A stretch of DNA of 15,492 nt, taken from the NCBI GenBank assembly GCA_030649445.1, contig JAUSKR010000024.1:1-15492 (forward strand), given 5' to 3'. The position numbers and the translations under genes were made by a program. The notes under the pieces were generated by a model. It saw nothing but the letters and a program-made list of their open reading frames with translations, made no database searches and was not told the origin of the DNA. This DNA is from a bacterium. Its GTDB lineage: Bacteria > Patescibacteriota > UBA1384 > XYA2-FULL-43-10 > 1-14-0-10-43-13. Below, in pieces: positions 5,751 to 11,669 of the stretch. How positions within the stretch are numbered: position 1 is the stretch's first letter; each line of letters opens with the position of its first letter.

Positions 5751-5779
5751 ATTGTATGGTTTTTGTTTAGTGATGTCAA
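5751..5779 (-). promoter_or_regulatory. Sigma70-type promoter of the toxin-antitoxin operon
   Basis: On the minus strand TTGACA (5779-5774), a 17-bp spacer and TACAAT (5756-5751) make a near-consensus promoter. The transcript would start around 5744, leaving a leader of about 90 nt that contains the inverted repeat at 5675-5695. Confidence 0.7.
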
Positions 5780-5815
5780 TGGTTTTACAATAAATTTTGT
5801 TCGAATAAACGACAA

Positions 5816-5858
5816 AGCCCCGCCAGGGACAGCACGAGGCTAGTCGCCGAGCGGGGCT
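5816..5858 (-). terminator. Hairpin terminator of GC-rich cassette 2
   Basis: AGCCCCGC and GCGGGGCT form a perfect 8-bp stem with a long loop. On the minus strand the stem is followed by TTTGTCGTTTATT. It lies just past the stop of the gene at 5887. Confidence 0.6.
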
Positions 5859-5886
5859 CGGTAGTTAAGATACACTGCGTAAGTGG

Positions 5887-6648
5887 TCAGCCCGTCCGCG
5901 CCTGTTGGGTGTAGAGCTTTTCCCAGCCAGGCAGGAGCAGACGGGATACGAGCTCAGGGAGATCGGGTCGGACAGAGAGTCGTTCTCTGAGAAGCTGGCT
6001 ACCTCCTTGGCAGACAGTCGGGAGCAGATCGTGCTCTCGCATGAAGGCATGCGCGGCAGATGCCATTCTGCCAACGCTGCTGTGCTGCGGCAGTGTGATC
6101 GGCATGCGCCCGAGATCCATAGCGTAGCCGTCGCACGTCCATCGAAGGACGTTGGAGAGCAGCCCTGGAACCGCCGGTGGCCATGACGCGTGGTCGATGC
6201 CGTACCAGTACGTCTCACCATCCTCCGCGCACTCGATGTAGCAAAGTGTCGTTCTGCAATGCGGCTTTTCCGGCCGCATTTCGACTGCGTGGCGGATGGT
6301 CATCCGCAGCGTATGAACGTCGAAGACAACGTCAAGCCACTCTTCGACGGCCGAGTGACCTCCATCGCTGTCCTCGCATCGGGGCCATGCGAGAAACGCT
6401 GCGACTCCGTATGCCTGCGACGGTTCCAGCGACAGACCGTTCAGCAGACTCATGGAGTGCATCTGCACCCGAGCAACACCCCTGTTTCGTCCGCCTCCGC
6501 TTGCCGGACACACGTGCTTGGTTCCGGCTACAGTTTCCATGAACAAGGTTCTCGTGGCGAACCCTGTGTTGAGCTGGTTCAACTCTCCCGCTGTCTCCCG
6601 ATCTCGATCATCGGGTATTACAGCAAGATTGTAGATATCCTGTGACAT
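5887..6648 (-). CDS. Hypothetical protein in GC-rich cassette 2
   Basis: An unrecognised protein of 253 residues beginning MSQDIYNLAVIPDD. The frame is open for 24 more codons upstream, but the ATG at 6648 has the best Shine-Dalgarno in the window (GGAGGAAGAAC directly before it) and a promoter at the right distance, so it is preferred. The protein is soluble-looking, with no signal peptide or membrane helix. It is fairly rich in Cys, His, Met and Trp (for example LAWPRCEDSDGGH, TYWYGIDHASWPP, VLRWTCDGYAMD). I see no known motif. The gene is near 60% GC against AT-rich flanks and is bounded by its own promoter and hairpin, which suggests horizontal acquisition as a single-gene unit. Codon use differs plainly from the genes around it. 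Confidence 0.75.
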   Translation of the reverse strand: MSQDIYNLAVIPDDRDRETAGELNQLNTGFATRTLFMETVAGTKHVCPASGGGRNRGVARVQMHSMSLLNGLSLEPSQAYGVAAFLAWPRCEDSDGGHSAVEEWLDVVFDVHTLRMTIRHAVEMRPEKPHCRTTLCYIECAEDGETYWYGIDHASWPPAVPGLLSNVLRWTCDGYAMDLGRMPITLPQHSSVGRMASAAHAFMREHDLLPTVCQGGSQLLRERLSVRPDLPELVSRLLLPGWEKLYTQQARTG

Positions 6649-6685
6649 GTTCTTCCTCCAGTTCATTGCCACATGTCTGATCCTC

Positions 6686-6714
6686 TTTTTATCATTTTTT
6701 ATTAGTATTGTCAA
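6686..6714 (-). promoter_or_regulatory. Sigma70-type promoter of GC-rich cassette 2
   Basis: On the minus strand TTGACA (6714-6709), a 17-bp spacer and TAAAAA (6691-6686) precede the ATG at 6648, leaving a leader of about 30 nt that contains GGAGGAAG. Confidence 0.65.
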
Positions 6715-6797
6715 TGGCACCGTTTCAGTTCAAGTGAATTACTCATTGCAAATAGCATTACTAAAAATACTTATAGTTGACTTTTTTAATACAAATA

Positions 6798-6830
6798 AAA
6801 AAATAGCCACTCTTGCAGTGACTATTTTTT
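6798..6830. terminator. Bidirectional-looking terminator
   Basis: AAAAAATAGCCACT and AGTGACTATTTTTT pair (one mismatch) around CTTGC, with A- and T-runs at both edges. On the minus strand it would end transcripts coming from tRNA-Glu before the cassette 2 promoter. Confidence 0.7.
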
Positions 6831-6832
6831 AT

Positions 6833-7021
6833 AAATCTGGTTTGGCCGTGCCGGCCGTAGCCTTGGCGAAGGCTGGTACCGCGTAGGGGAGGCTCACGCG
6901 CTTCGCTTCTAAAAACCCTCGGTTTTTAGTATTTTCCGACACGGGAAACTCTCGTTTCCCGACCCCTTCCCCGGTTCAAATCCAACATACCAAAATGCCA
7001 CCAAGCAAGTTGGTAGCATTT
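6833..7021 (-). repeat. Hairpin-rich tRNA-Glu trailer region
   Basis: This gene-free stretch downstream of tRNA-Glu contains four hairpins: AGCCTT/AAGGCT (6859-6874), CTAAAAACC/GGTTTTTAG (6909-6929), CGGGAAAC/GTTTCCCG (6942-6961) and a long one at 6988-7026 whose stem takes in the tRNA CCA end. It also contains an 18-bp copy of the tRNA-Glu 3' end (6874-6891). It looks like a composite repeat, possibly transcribed with the tRNA. The 63-codon open frame through it and the tRNA is an artefact. Confidence 0.6.
6874..6891 (-). other. 18-bp tRNA-Glu 3'-end fragment
   Basis: TGGTACCGCGTAGGGGAG is identical to the 3' end of tRNA-Glu at 7022-7039, including CCA, in the same orientation and 148 bp away. 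This is the layout left by integration at, or slippage copying of, a tRNA 3' end. Confidence 0.75.
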
Positions 7022-7098
7022 TGGTACCGCGTAGGGGAGTTGAACCCCTGATCTCCGCCGTGAGAGGGCGGTGTCCTAGACCACTAGACGAACGCGGC
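7022..7098 (-). tRNA. tRNA-Glu (CTC anticodon)
   Basis: The acceptor stem GCCGCGT pairs with ACGCGGT (first pair G-U). The anticodon stem CCGCC/GGCGG encloses the 7-nt loop CTCTCAC, giving anticodon CTC. The T arm is AGGGG TTCAACT CCCCT. The discriminator A and CCA (7022-7024) are encoded. The 5' end lies 6 nt after the stop of the oxidoreductase gene on the same strand. Confidence 0.95.
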
Positions 7099-7104
7099 AA
7101 AATT

Positions 7105-8460
7105 TTATGATTCTATTGCAAAAAATGCTCCCTGCAGCCACTCCGACAAGGCCGGATGGATGTAAATCGATTGGGTAATGGCGTCAACCGTGCCGTTTAT
7201 TTTCATCGCAACTATCGCTTCATGAATTAAGACAGATGCTTGTGGACCAACAATATGGACTCCCAAGATCTTTTTACCCCGCTCGTCCGTCAAAACCTTG
7301 GCTAAACCATTTTCTTGTAAAGCACCTCCCATCGCCGTATCCTTGAGCTCTGCTCTACCAACTTTATATCGGACCCCTTCTTTTTTAAGCCCCTGCTCTG
7401 TTTTCCCAACTCCGGCTATCTGGGGCGAGGAAAAAATAGCATGACCAATGGTCAGGGAGTCAAATGGAACTTTTTTATCTACAAAAACGTTGTTTATCAA
7501 AGTTTCTGCCTGATTATTTGCGGCATGTCTAAAAGGTGTAATCCCGATAATATCTCCAAACGCCCAGACTCCTTCTACGTTTGTCTCGAGATATTCATTA
7601 ACTTTAATATAGCCCTTATCATCTATTTCAATTCCAGCGGCTTTAACATCCAAAATATCGGTATTTGGTTTTCTGCCTGTGGCGACTAAAAGTTGATCAG
7701 CTATAATTGTTTTGTCTTTTTTGCCTTTAAGCTTTAAGGTGAATCTGCCGTTGTGGTAAGAAACAGCTTTGGTTTCTGTGTCAAATAGTATTTCATATTT
7801 TTTCGAAAATTCGTTCGTGAACCAGTTAGCAATCTCACTGTCCTCGTTGTCCAGCATTCTTTTCCCTCTGACTAAAATGGTAATTTTAGTTCCGAGCGCT
7901 CCGTAGAAATGTGCTAGCTCCGCCGCGATGTAACCGCCGCCCAAGATAACCAGGTGCTCGGGTTGTTTTTCTAGTCTTAGCGCTTTGGTGCTGTCAAGAT
8001 ATGGCGTCGACGCTAGACCGGGGATTGGCGACGTTGATGGTCTTGTGCCTCCGGCGATAAAAATTTTATCAGCCTCGATCTTTTCATTGCCAATCTGTAT
8101 TTGTTTTGGACCGATGAACTTGCCTCTGGTTTTGTAAAGGGTTAAATTTTTGCTACCACGAATAGCTTTCTCAATATCATTCGAATCAGCGTCAACAATT
8201 CTAGAGACCCTTTTGACGATGGCAGAGAAATCAATTTTTTCTATTTTGCTGCTGATACCAAACTTTTGACTGTTTTTAATATTTTCGGCCACATCCGCCG
8301 AATGGATCAACATTTTTGAGGGAATACAACCCCGATTGAGACATGTTCCGCCCAGCGGTCCTTCTTCAATCAAAGCAACGGACAGGCCCTTTTCGGCTGC
8401 GTAAGATGCTATTTCGAGACCTGCCCCACTGCCGATAACAATAACATCAAATTTTTTCAT
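7105..8460 (-). CDS. Dihydrolipoyl dehydrogenase-like FAD disulfide oxidoreductase
   Basis: A 451-residue class I pyridine nucleotide-disulfide reductase. It has the FAD-binding GSGAG at 10-14, the redox-active pair C40/C45 in GGTCLNRGCIPSK, and a second Rossmann motif ILGGGYIAAELA. The FAD-contact ATGRKPNTD and WAFGD motifs follow, then a C-terminal dimer domain ending in IHPALSEW, whose His and Glu are the catalytic base pair. After the second Rossmann strand comes LVRGKRML, basic residues where NADP(H) enzymes have them rather than the acidic residue of NAD enzymes, so NADPH use is plausible. No E1/E2 dehydrogenase genes are nearby. A role in thiol redox, like mercuric or mycothione reductases, is as likely as lipoamide oxidation. 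AAGGA 6-7 nt before the ATG supports the start. Confidence 0.9.
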   Translation of the reverse strand: MKKFDVIVIGSGAGLEIASYAAEKGLSVALIEEGPLGGTCLNRGCIPSKMLIHSADVAENIKNSQKFGISSKIEKIDFSAIVKRVSRIVDADSNDIEKAIRGSKNLTLYKTRGKFIGPKQIQIGNEKIEADKIFIAGGTRPSTSPIPGLASTPYLDSTKALRLEKQPEHLVILGGGYIAAELAHFYGALGTKITILVRGKRMLDNEDSEIANWFTNEFSKKYEILFDTETKAVSYHNGRFTLKLKGKKDKTIIADQLLVATGRKPNTDILDVKAAGIEIDDKGYIKVNEYLETNVEGVWAFGDIIGITPFRHAANNQAETLINNVFVDKKVPFDSLTIGHAIFSSPQIAGVGKTEQGLKKEGVRYKVGRAELKDTAMGGALQENGLAKVLTDERGKKILGVHIVGPQASVLIHEAIVAMKINGTVDAITQSIYIHPALSEWLQGAFFAIES

Positions 8461-8570
8461 AAAAAATCCTTGGTTCCCCTTGGTGCAGATATTTCGAACT
8501 AAATACTACGAAGAAATAATCCGCCTCGGGGACGAAATTGAAGTTTTTCTGAAACACTTCAACACAAAAA
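8461..8570. other. Intergenic gap between reductase and amidohydrolase
   Basis: The gap holds the reductase ribosome binding site and a TTGAAGT/ACTTCAA inverted repeat (8540-8565) downstream of the amidohydrolase stop. The plus strand has a short protein-like open frame here, about 30 codons with no upstream ATG, which I do not call. Confidence 0.4.
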
Positions 8571-9401
8571 CTATTTATTCAAATCTGCCCTGATCTTGTA
8601 TGCTTTTTCCGCCACTTTTAGTATAGCAGTATCAACTTCCTGAATGAACATCTCTTCTCGATTGTGTTCCAATCTTTTAATGCTGCCATGGAATGGAGCT
8701 GTAATTTGTGAATGACCGATCAGAGTGTCGGAATATTTACCCAAGTTCAATTTACCTGCGGCATTACAATACACAAAAATAATTTCATTTTCGAAAGCTC
8801 TGCCAACAGAGAGAGAATTAACAAGTTTTATTTCGGAATTTGTGTCATAGTCTATTCCTTTTCCGGCATCGCCAGAGCACCAATAGCTTGGACAAATAAC
8901 AATCTCAACTCCTCGTCTGGCCATTTCTCTAAAGACCTCTGGAAATATCAAGTCCCAACAAATAATTAGACCGACTTTTCCGAATCTTGTATCAAACGCG
9001 ACAGTCTCTTGGCCAGGAGTAAAACATCTTCTTTCCGGATGCCATAGGTTGATTTTTCGATATCTCGACAATACCTTTCCGTTTGAATCAATATAATAAG
9101 CTGTGTTATATAGTTTTCCGTTCCCCTCTTCGATGAACGACCCCGGAACTAAATCGATAGAATATTTTTTAGCAAGGTTTTGGAAATGATCTCGGTACTT
9201 ATGAGCAGAATCTGCAAACTCTTTTATGCCCACAATCGGGTCAGTAACGAAATCTTCAGGAAAAACAATAAGATCAGCATCAGAGGTCGCTGCCTTATCA
9301 ATAAATTTCTCAGCTTTTTCCAGATTATCATCTGGTGCGAGTCTTTTGATATCAAATTGTACGACGGCTATTTTAAGTTTCATTTTATTTGGCAAAGACA
9401 T
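8571..9401 (-). CDS. Carbon-nitrogen hydrolase (nitrilase superfamily)
   Basis: A 276-residue enzyme of the nitrilase/amidase superfamily, which hydrolyses non-peptide C-N bonds of amides, nitriles or carbamoyl compounds. The Glu-Lys-Cys catalytic triad is visible: E49 in LIVFPED, K116 in YRKINLWHPE and C148 in GLIICWDLIFPE. The body (KIAVVQFDI, GSFIEEGNGKLYNTAY, NEIIFVYCNAAGK, GHSQITAP) is complete and of usual length. A second ATG at 9383 (MKLKIAVV) gives a start nearer the family norm. Neither start has a ribosome binding site. The substrate cannot be inferred. It lies upstream of the reductase on the same strand, separated by 110 bp. A tRNA-Glu 5' fragment lies 16 bp upstream of the first ATG. 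Confidence 0.92.
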   Translation of the reverse strand: MSLPNKMKLKIAVVQFDIKRLAPDDNLEKAEKFIDKAATSDADLIVFPEDFVTDPIVGIKEFADSAHKYRDHFQNLAKKYSIDLVPGSFIEEGNGKLYNTAYYIDSNGKVLSRYRKINLWHPERRCFTPGQETVAFDTRFGKVGLIICWDLIFPEVFREMARRGVEIVICPSYWCSGDAGKGIDYDTNSEIKLVNSLSVGRAFENEIIFVYCNAAGKLNLGKYSDTLIGHSQITAPFHGSIKRLEHNREEMFIQEVDTAILKVAEKAYKIRADLNK

Positions 9402-9416
9402 TGCCGTTAAAATCTG

Positions 9417-9434
9417 CTAGACGAACGCGGCAAA
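9417..9434 (-). other. 18-bp tRNA-Glu 5'-end fragment
   Basis: CTAGACGAACGCGGCAAA is identical to 7084-7101, the first 15 nt of tRNA-Glu plus three upstream bases, in the same orientation; the next bases ((A)TTTT) also match with a one-base slip. With the intact tRNA it forms direct repeats bracketing the reductase and amidohydrolase genes. Confidence 0.75.
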
Positions 9435-9439
9435 TTTTC

Positions 9440-9729
9440 CTATAACCTTTTTAGTAATTCGAAGTTTCCAGCTATTAAAGCTTCTTTTTTCGTCCTTGTC
9501 CAACCCTTTAACTGTTTTTCCCGTCGCATTGCATCAGCTCTGGTTGTGAAGGTCTCGGTGTGCACAATATCGAAACTAGCACGACAGTCCTTGAGAAATT
9601 TTGCACCGTGGACATGAACCCTGTGCTCAAGTTCTCGCCTTGCTATATTGTCGGACTGACCGATGTAAACGTGGTTATTCTTTGTTCGAGCAATATAGAC
9701 AACAAAAGCATCACTTTCTTCTCTGACAT
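9440..9729 (-). pseudogene. GIY-YIG nuclease-domain gene without a usable start
   Basis: On the minus strand one frame reads FVVYIARTKNNHVYIGQSDN and then NIARRELEHRVHVHGAKFLK, DIVHTETFTTRADAMRREK, and ends EALIAGNFELLKRL with a TAG at 9440-9442. The GIY (here VYI) and YIG motifs, the Arg of RREL and the Glu of RREK are typical of small GIY-YIG proteins. No ATG, GTG or TTG lies in this frame upstream before a stop. The ATG at 9729 is in another frame, and the switch could occur in the GAGAAGAAGAAAG run just after it. The gene therefore appears frameshifted, or lost its start to the adjacent repeat, or uses a non-standard start. Its stop lies 5 bp from the tRNA-Glu fragment. Confidence 0.65.
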
Positions 9730-9761
9730 TATTATCTTGACTTAATATTGCAATGTTAATC

Positions 9762-9852
9762 CTTCGGCTCCACTTCGTTTCGCTCAGGACATTCGACTCG
9801 ACTCAATGGCCTATGGCCATGAGCGAGTCCGCCTAGGCGGACGAGTCGAATG
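9762..9852. repeat. Composite palindromic repeat next to tRNA-Gln fragment
   Basis: A degenerate CCTTCGGCTC...CGCTCAGGACA block is followed by inverted arms CATTCGACTCG (9790-9800) and CGAGTCGAATG (9842-9852). Between the arms are two perfect hairpins: ATGGCC/GGCCAT (9806-9820) and GTCCGCC/GGCGGAC (9827-9842). The right arm runs into the CCA end of the tRNA-Gln fragment. Open frames across it are artefacts. Confidence 0.7.
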
Positions 9853-9904
9853 GTTCCGAGACTAGGATTCGAACCTAGGTAAGCAGATCCAGAATCTGCT
9901 GTCC
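9851..9904 (-). pseudogene. Partial tRNA-Gln (3' 54 nt)
   Basis: The 54 bp are identical to 9962-10015. They carry the end of the D arm, the whole anticodon and T arms, the 3' acceptor strand and CCA of tRNA-Gln(CTG). The 5' acceptor strand and start of the D arm are missing, and the upstream bases cannot replace them, so it is not a complete tRNA. Confidence 0.85.
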
Positions 9905-9945
9905 CAGCCTCTTCGGCTGGCCCGCCGATGAGGCGGGCTGCCACC
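9905..9945. repeat. Two hairpins between tRNA-Gln copies
   Basis: CAGCC/GGCTG (about 9905-9919) and CCCGCC/GGCGGG (9921-9936) are short GC-rich hairpins in the spacer between the partial and intact tRNA-Gln. Confidence 0.55.
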
Positions 9946-10055
9946 TTTAGTCAGTACCAGCTGGTTCCGAGACTAGGATTCGAACCTAGGTAAGCAGATC
10001 CAGAATCTGCTGTCCTGCCACTAGACGATCTCGGAGAAAGCTGGTACTGACTAAA
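9946..10055. repeat. Perfect 17-bp inverted repeat enclosing tRNA-Gln
   Basis: TTTAGTCAGTACCAGCT (9946-9962) and AGCTGGTACTGACTAAA (10039-10055) flank the tRNA gene with 3 bp on the 5' side and none on the 3' side. In the transcript, leader and trailer would form a 17-bp helix stacked on the acceptor stem. It could be a processing stem or the ends of a small mobile unit carrying the tRNA. Confidence 0.85.
9962..10035 (-). tRNA. tRNA-Gln (CTG anticodon)
   Basis: The acceptor stem TCCGAGA pairs with TCTCGGA. The anticodon stem GCAGA/TCTGC encloses loop TTCTGGA, giving anticodon CTG. The T arm is CTAGG TTCGAAT CCTAG. Discriminator A and CCA are encoded. The gene is followed by its own truncated copy and lies 29 bp after the stop of an intact GIY-YIG gene on the same strand. 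Confidence 0.95.
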
Positions 10056-10064
10056 AACTAATAC

Positions 10065-10313
10065 CTAATCAGACAATGTGTTTTCCAGCTTTCCTTTTAA
10101 TACCTCTCTACCATAACCTGTTTTGTAAAACTTCTCTTGTTTTAATGCATCAATTTTCGAAACAAAAGACTCGCAAAAAATCAGTCTTAGCTTTCCCATT
10201 CTTCTCGTGGAATAAGTTTTGCCCTTGGTATGTTCTTGGATTCTTCTCTTTAGATTTTCAGTTGATCCAATATAAATTTTATCTTTACCTTTTAGGGCAT
10301 AGACATGCCACAT
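10065..10313 (-). CDS. GIY-YIG domain protein (small, intact)
   Basis: An 82-residue protein consisting of little more than a GIY-YIG nuclease domain. It opens MWHVYALKGKDKIYIGSTEN, giving the two motif strands (VYA and YIG). The conserved Arg follows in NLKRRIQEH, and the metal-binding Glu is in ALKQEKFYK. The length suits the stand-alone UvrC-N-like family. Members are predicted nucleases of unknown biological target. No Shine-Dalgarno is obvious. It sits directly upstream of tRNA-Gln on the same strand, mirroring the damaged GIY-YIG gene that ends beside a tRNA-Glu fragment at 9434. Confidence 0.88.
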   Translation of the reverse strand: MWHVYALKGKDKIYIGSTENLKRRIQEHTKGKTYSTRRMGKLRLIFCESFVSKIDALKQEKFYKTGYGREVLKGKLENTLSD

Positions 10314-10357
10314 CGGTTAGACCTTCAATTTAAGTCGACGCTCGGATTATACCAGTT

Positions 10358-11500
10358 TCAGACCATTTTCTCAAGGTTAAAAGGCGCTAAATAAATTCCT
10401 TCGATTTCTTTAATAACTTTCTCCCAATCAAAGTCTTTCACCCGCTCAAGGCCGCCACGTTTAAGTTTCGCGGCTAAGACCGGATGATCAATTATTTCAA
10501 TAATTGTTTGGGCCAGAGCTTCAGCGTTACGACTTGGCACCAACCAGCCACTTTTTTTATTCTCGACAATATCAACGATGCCGCCAACTCTTGTTGCAAC
10601 AACCGGAACTCCAGATAACATTGCTTCCAGAATCGAGATACCAAATGTCTCGGCAATTGAGGGCAGGACAAAAACATCCCAGCGTCGCAAATAATTTTCA
10701 ACATTTTCTTTTTTGCCTAACAATGTTACATGCCGTTCCAACTTTAAACTTTCAACTTTTGACTTTAAACTCTCCCTGAGCTCGCCCTCACCGATTATTT
10801 CAAGGACTGCGAGTGGAAATTTTTCAATTACCTTTTTCATCGCCTCTATCAAATAAGTCTGACCTTTCTGCGAATTTAAATTCCCAATTGTTCCGATGAT
10901 CGGTGTTCGGTTTGCCGCTTTAATAGCTTTTGCCTTTAGTCTTCCGTCTTTCGTTCCCATGTCGATCCCGTTTGGAATTGTGACGATCTGTTGTTTCAGC
11001 GCCAGTTTGTCTTTGATTAAAAAATCTCTGACCGATGACGACACGGCAATAACCTGATTTGCTTTGCGAATAGATCGCATGAGCATGTATTTTTGCCAGA
11101 ATTCATTGAGCGAGTTTTTAAGATGAAAATCGCTGTCCCAGCGGTGTTCTGTATAAACCCGGTAGGCACCCCGTGGTGCGGCAGCTGAAGTAAAAAATCC
11201 GGCTCTGGGACCGTGAGAATGAACAACCATCGGGCCGAATGGGTCGTGGCTCGACTTAATCCTACTAAGAAAATTCCGCAGTTCAAACAGAGAAATCAGA
11301 TCAAATTTAGATTTAAACGGGACATGATAAATGACGATTCCGCTAATCTGACTGGCCCGATTTGACAGTTGGCCCTCGGGACAAATCAAAAACGGCTCAA
11401 ATTTTGTCTGGTCAAGGTGTCGCAAAAGTCCCAAAACATGCTTTGGCCCGCCGCCAAGACTGGAATCGGCAATTATTTCAACAACTTTTACTTTTTCCAT
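10358..11500 (-). CDS. Glycosyltransferase family 4 (GT-B fold)
   Basis: A 380-residue retaining GT4 enzyme, likely acting on nucleotide-sugar donors for cell-surface glycan. The N-terminal acceptor domain begins VVEIIADSSLGGGPKHV, with the Gly-rich loop. HSHGPRAGFF and TIPNGIDM are typical. The donor half has IGTIGNLNSQKGQTYLIEA, WDVFVLPSIAETFGISILEA (the E-x7-E motif) and GVPVVATRVGGIVDIVENKKSGWLVP. About 12 residues in the middle (ESLKSKVESLKLER) are encoded by an AAAGTTTAAAGT-type repeat. The ATG at 11500 has no ribosome binding site and lies 4 bp from an inverted-repeat element. It is divergent from the pilus gene. The acceptor is unknown. Confidence 0.93.
   Translation of the reverse strand: MEKVKVVEIIADSSLGGGPKHVLGLLRHLDQTKFEPFLICPEGQLSNRASQISGIVIYHVPFKSKFDLISLFELRNFLSRIKSSHDPFGPMVVHSHGPRAGFFTSAAAPRGAYRVYTEHRWDSDFHLKNSLNEFWQKYMLMRSIRKANQVIAVSSSVRDFLIKDKLALKQQIVTIPNGIDMGTKDGRLKAKAIKAANRTPIIGTIGNLNSQKGQTYLIEAMKKVIEKFPLAVLEIIGEGELRESLKSKVESLKLERHVTLLGKKENVENYLRRWDVFVLPSIAETFGISILEAMLSGVPVVATRVGGIVDIVENKKSGWLVPSRNAEALAQTIIEIIDHPVLAAKLKRGGLERVKDFDWEKVIKEIEGIYLAPFNLEKMV
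10739..10773. repeat. TTTAAACTTTCAAC iterated repeat inside glycosyltransferase
   Basis: The units AACTTTAAACTTTCAACTTT and GACTTTAAACTCTC are read in frame on the minus strand as a Lys/Ser/Leu/Glu-rich stretch between two GT-B strands. It is the same family as 1290-1316. Confidence 0.7.
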
Positions 11501-11504
11501 ATTC

Positions 11505-11665
11505 GAGCCTGTTTAATAACTACATCTGATAACTGCGAACGGCCTATTTCGGCTCCAAAACACGAACTGTTCGTCTATGTAACTCTGGTTACCCTTCCTC
11601 ATATTTCCTGTTTTTCACTCGAAACAATCTCGTTCTCATTTCAAGAGCAATTATTAAACAGGCTC
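11505..11665. mobile_element. 161-bp inverted-repeat element (MITE-like)
   Basis: Perfect 15-bp terminal inverted repeats GAGCCTGTTTAATAA (11505-11519) and TTATTAAACAGGCTC (11651-11665) enclose non-coding DNA with small hairpins such as GTAAC/GTTAC. No clear target duplication is visible. The element fills most of the gap between divergent genes and would form the leader of the glycosyltransferase message, ending 4 bp before its ATG. Confidence 0.7.
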
Positions 11666-11669
11666 TTAT

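Noticed and set aside
6190..6645. 151-codon plus-strand open frame inside cassette 2
   Set aside because: GC-rich DNA gives long frames on both strands. The minus-strand gene has the promoter, ribosome binding site and terminator.
6909..7100. 63-codon minus-strand open frame across tRNA-Glu
   Set aside because: It is translated tRNA and hairpin-repeat DNA, with no independent coding signal.
8490..8592. Short plus-strand protein-like frame ending in FNTKTIYSNLP
   Set aside because: It has no ATG, is about 30 codons long and overlaps the amidohydrolase gene. It may be a remnant, but nothing supports a gene.
9756..9944. 62-codon minus-strand open frame
   Set aside because: It runs through palindromic repeats and the tRNA-Gln fragment; the peptide is repeat translation.
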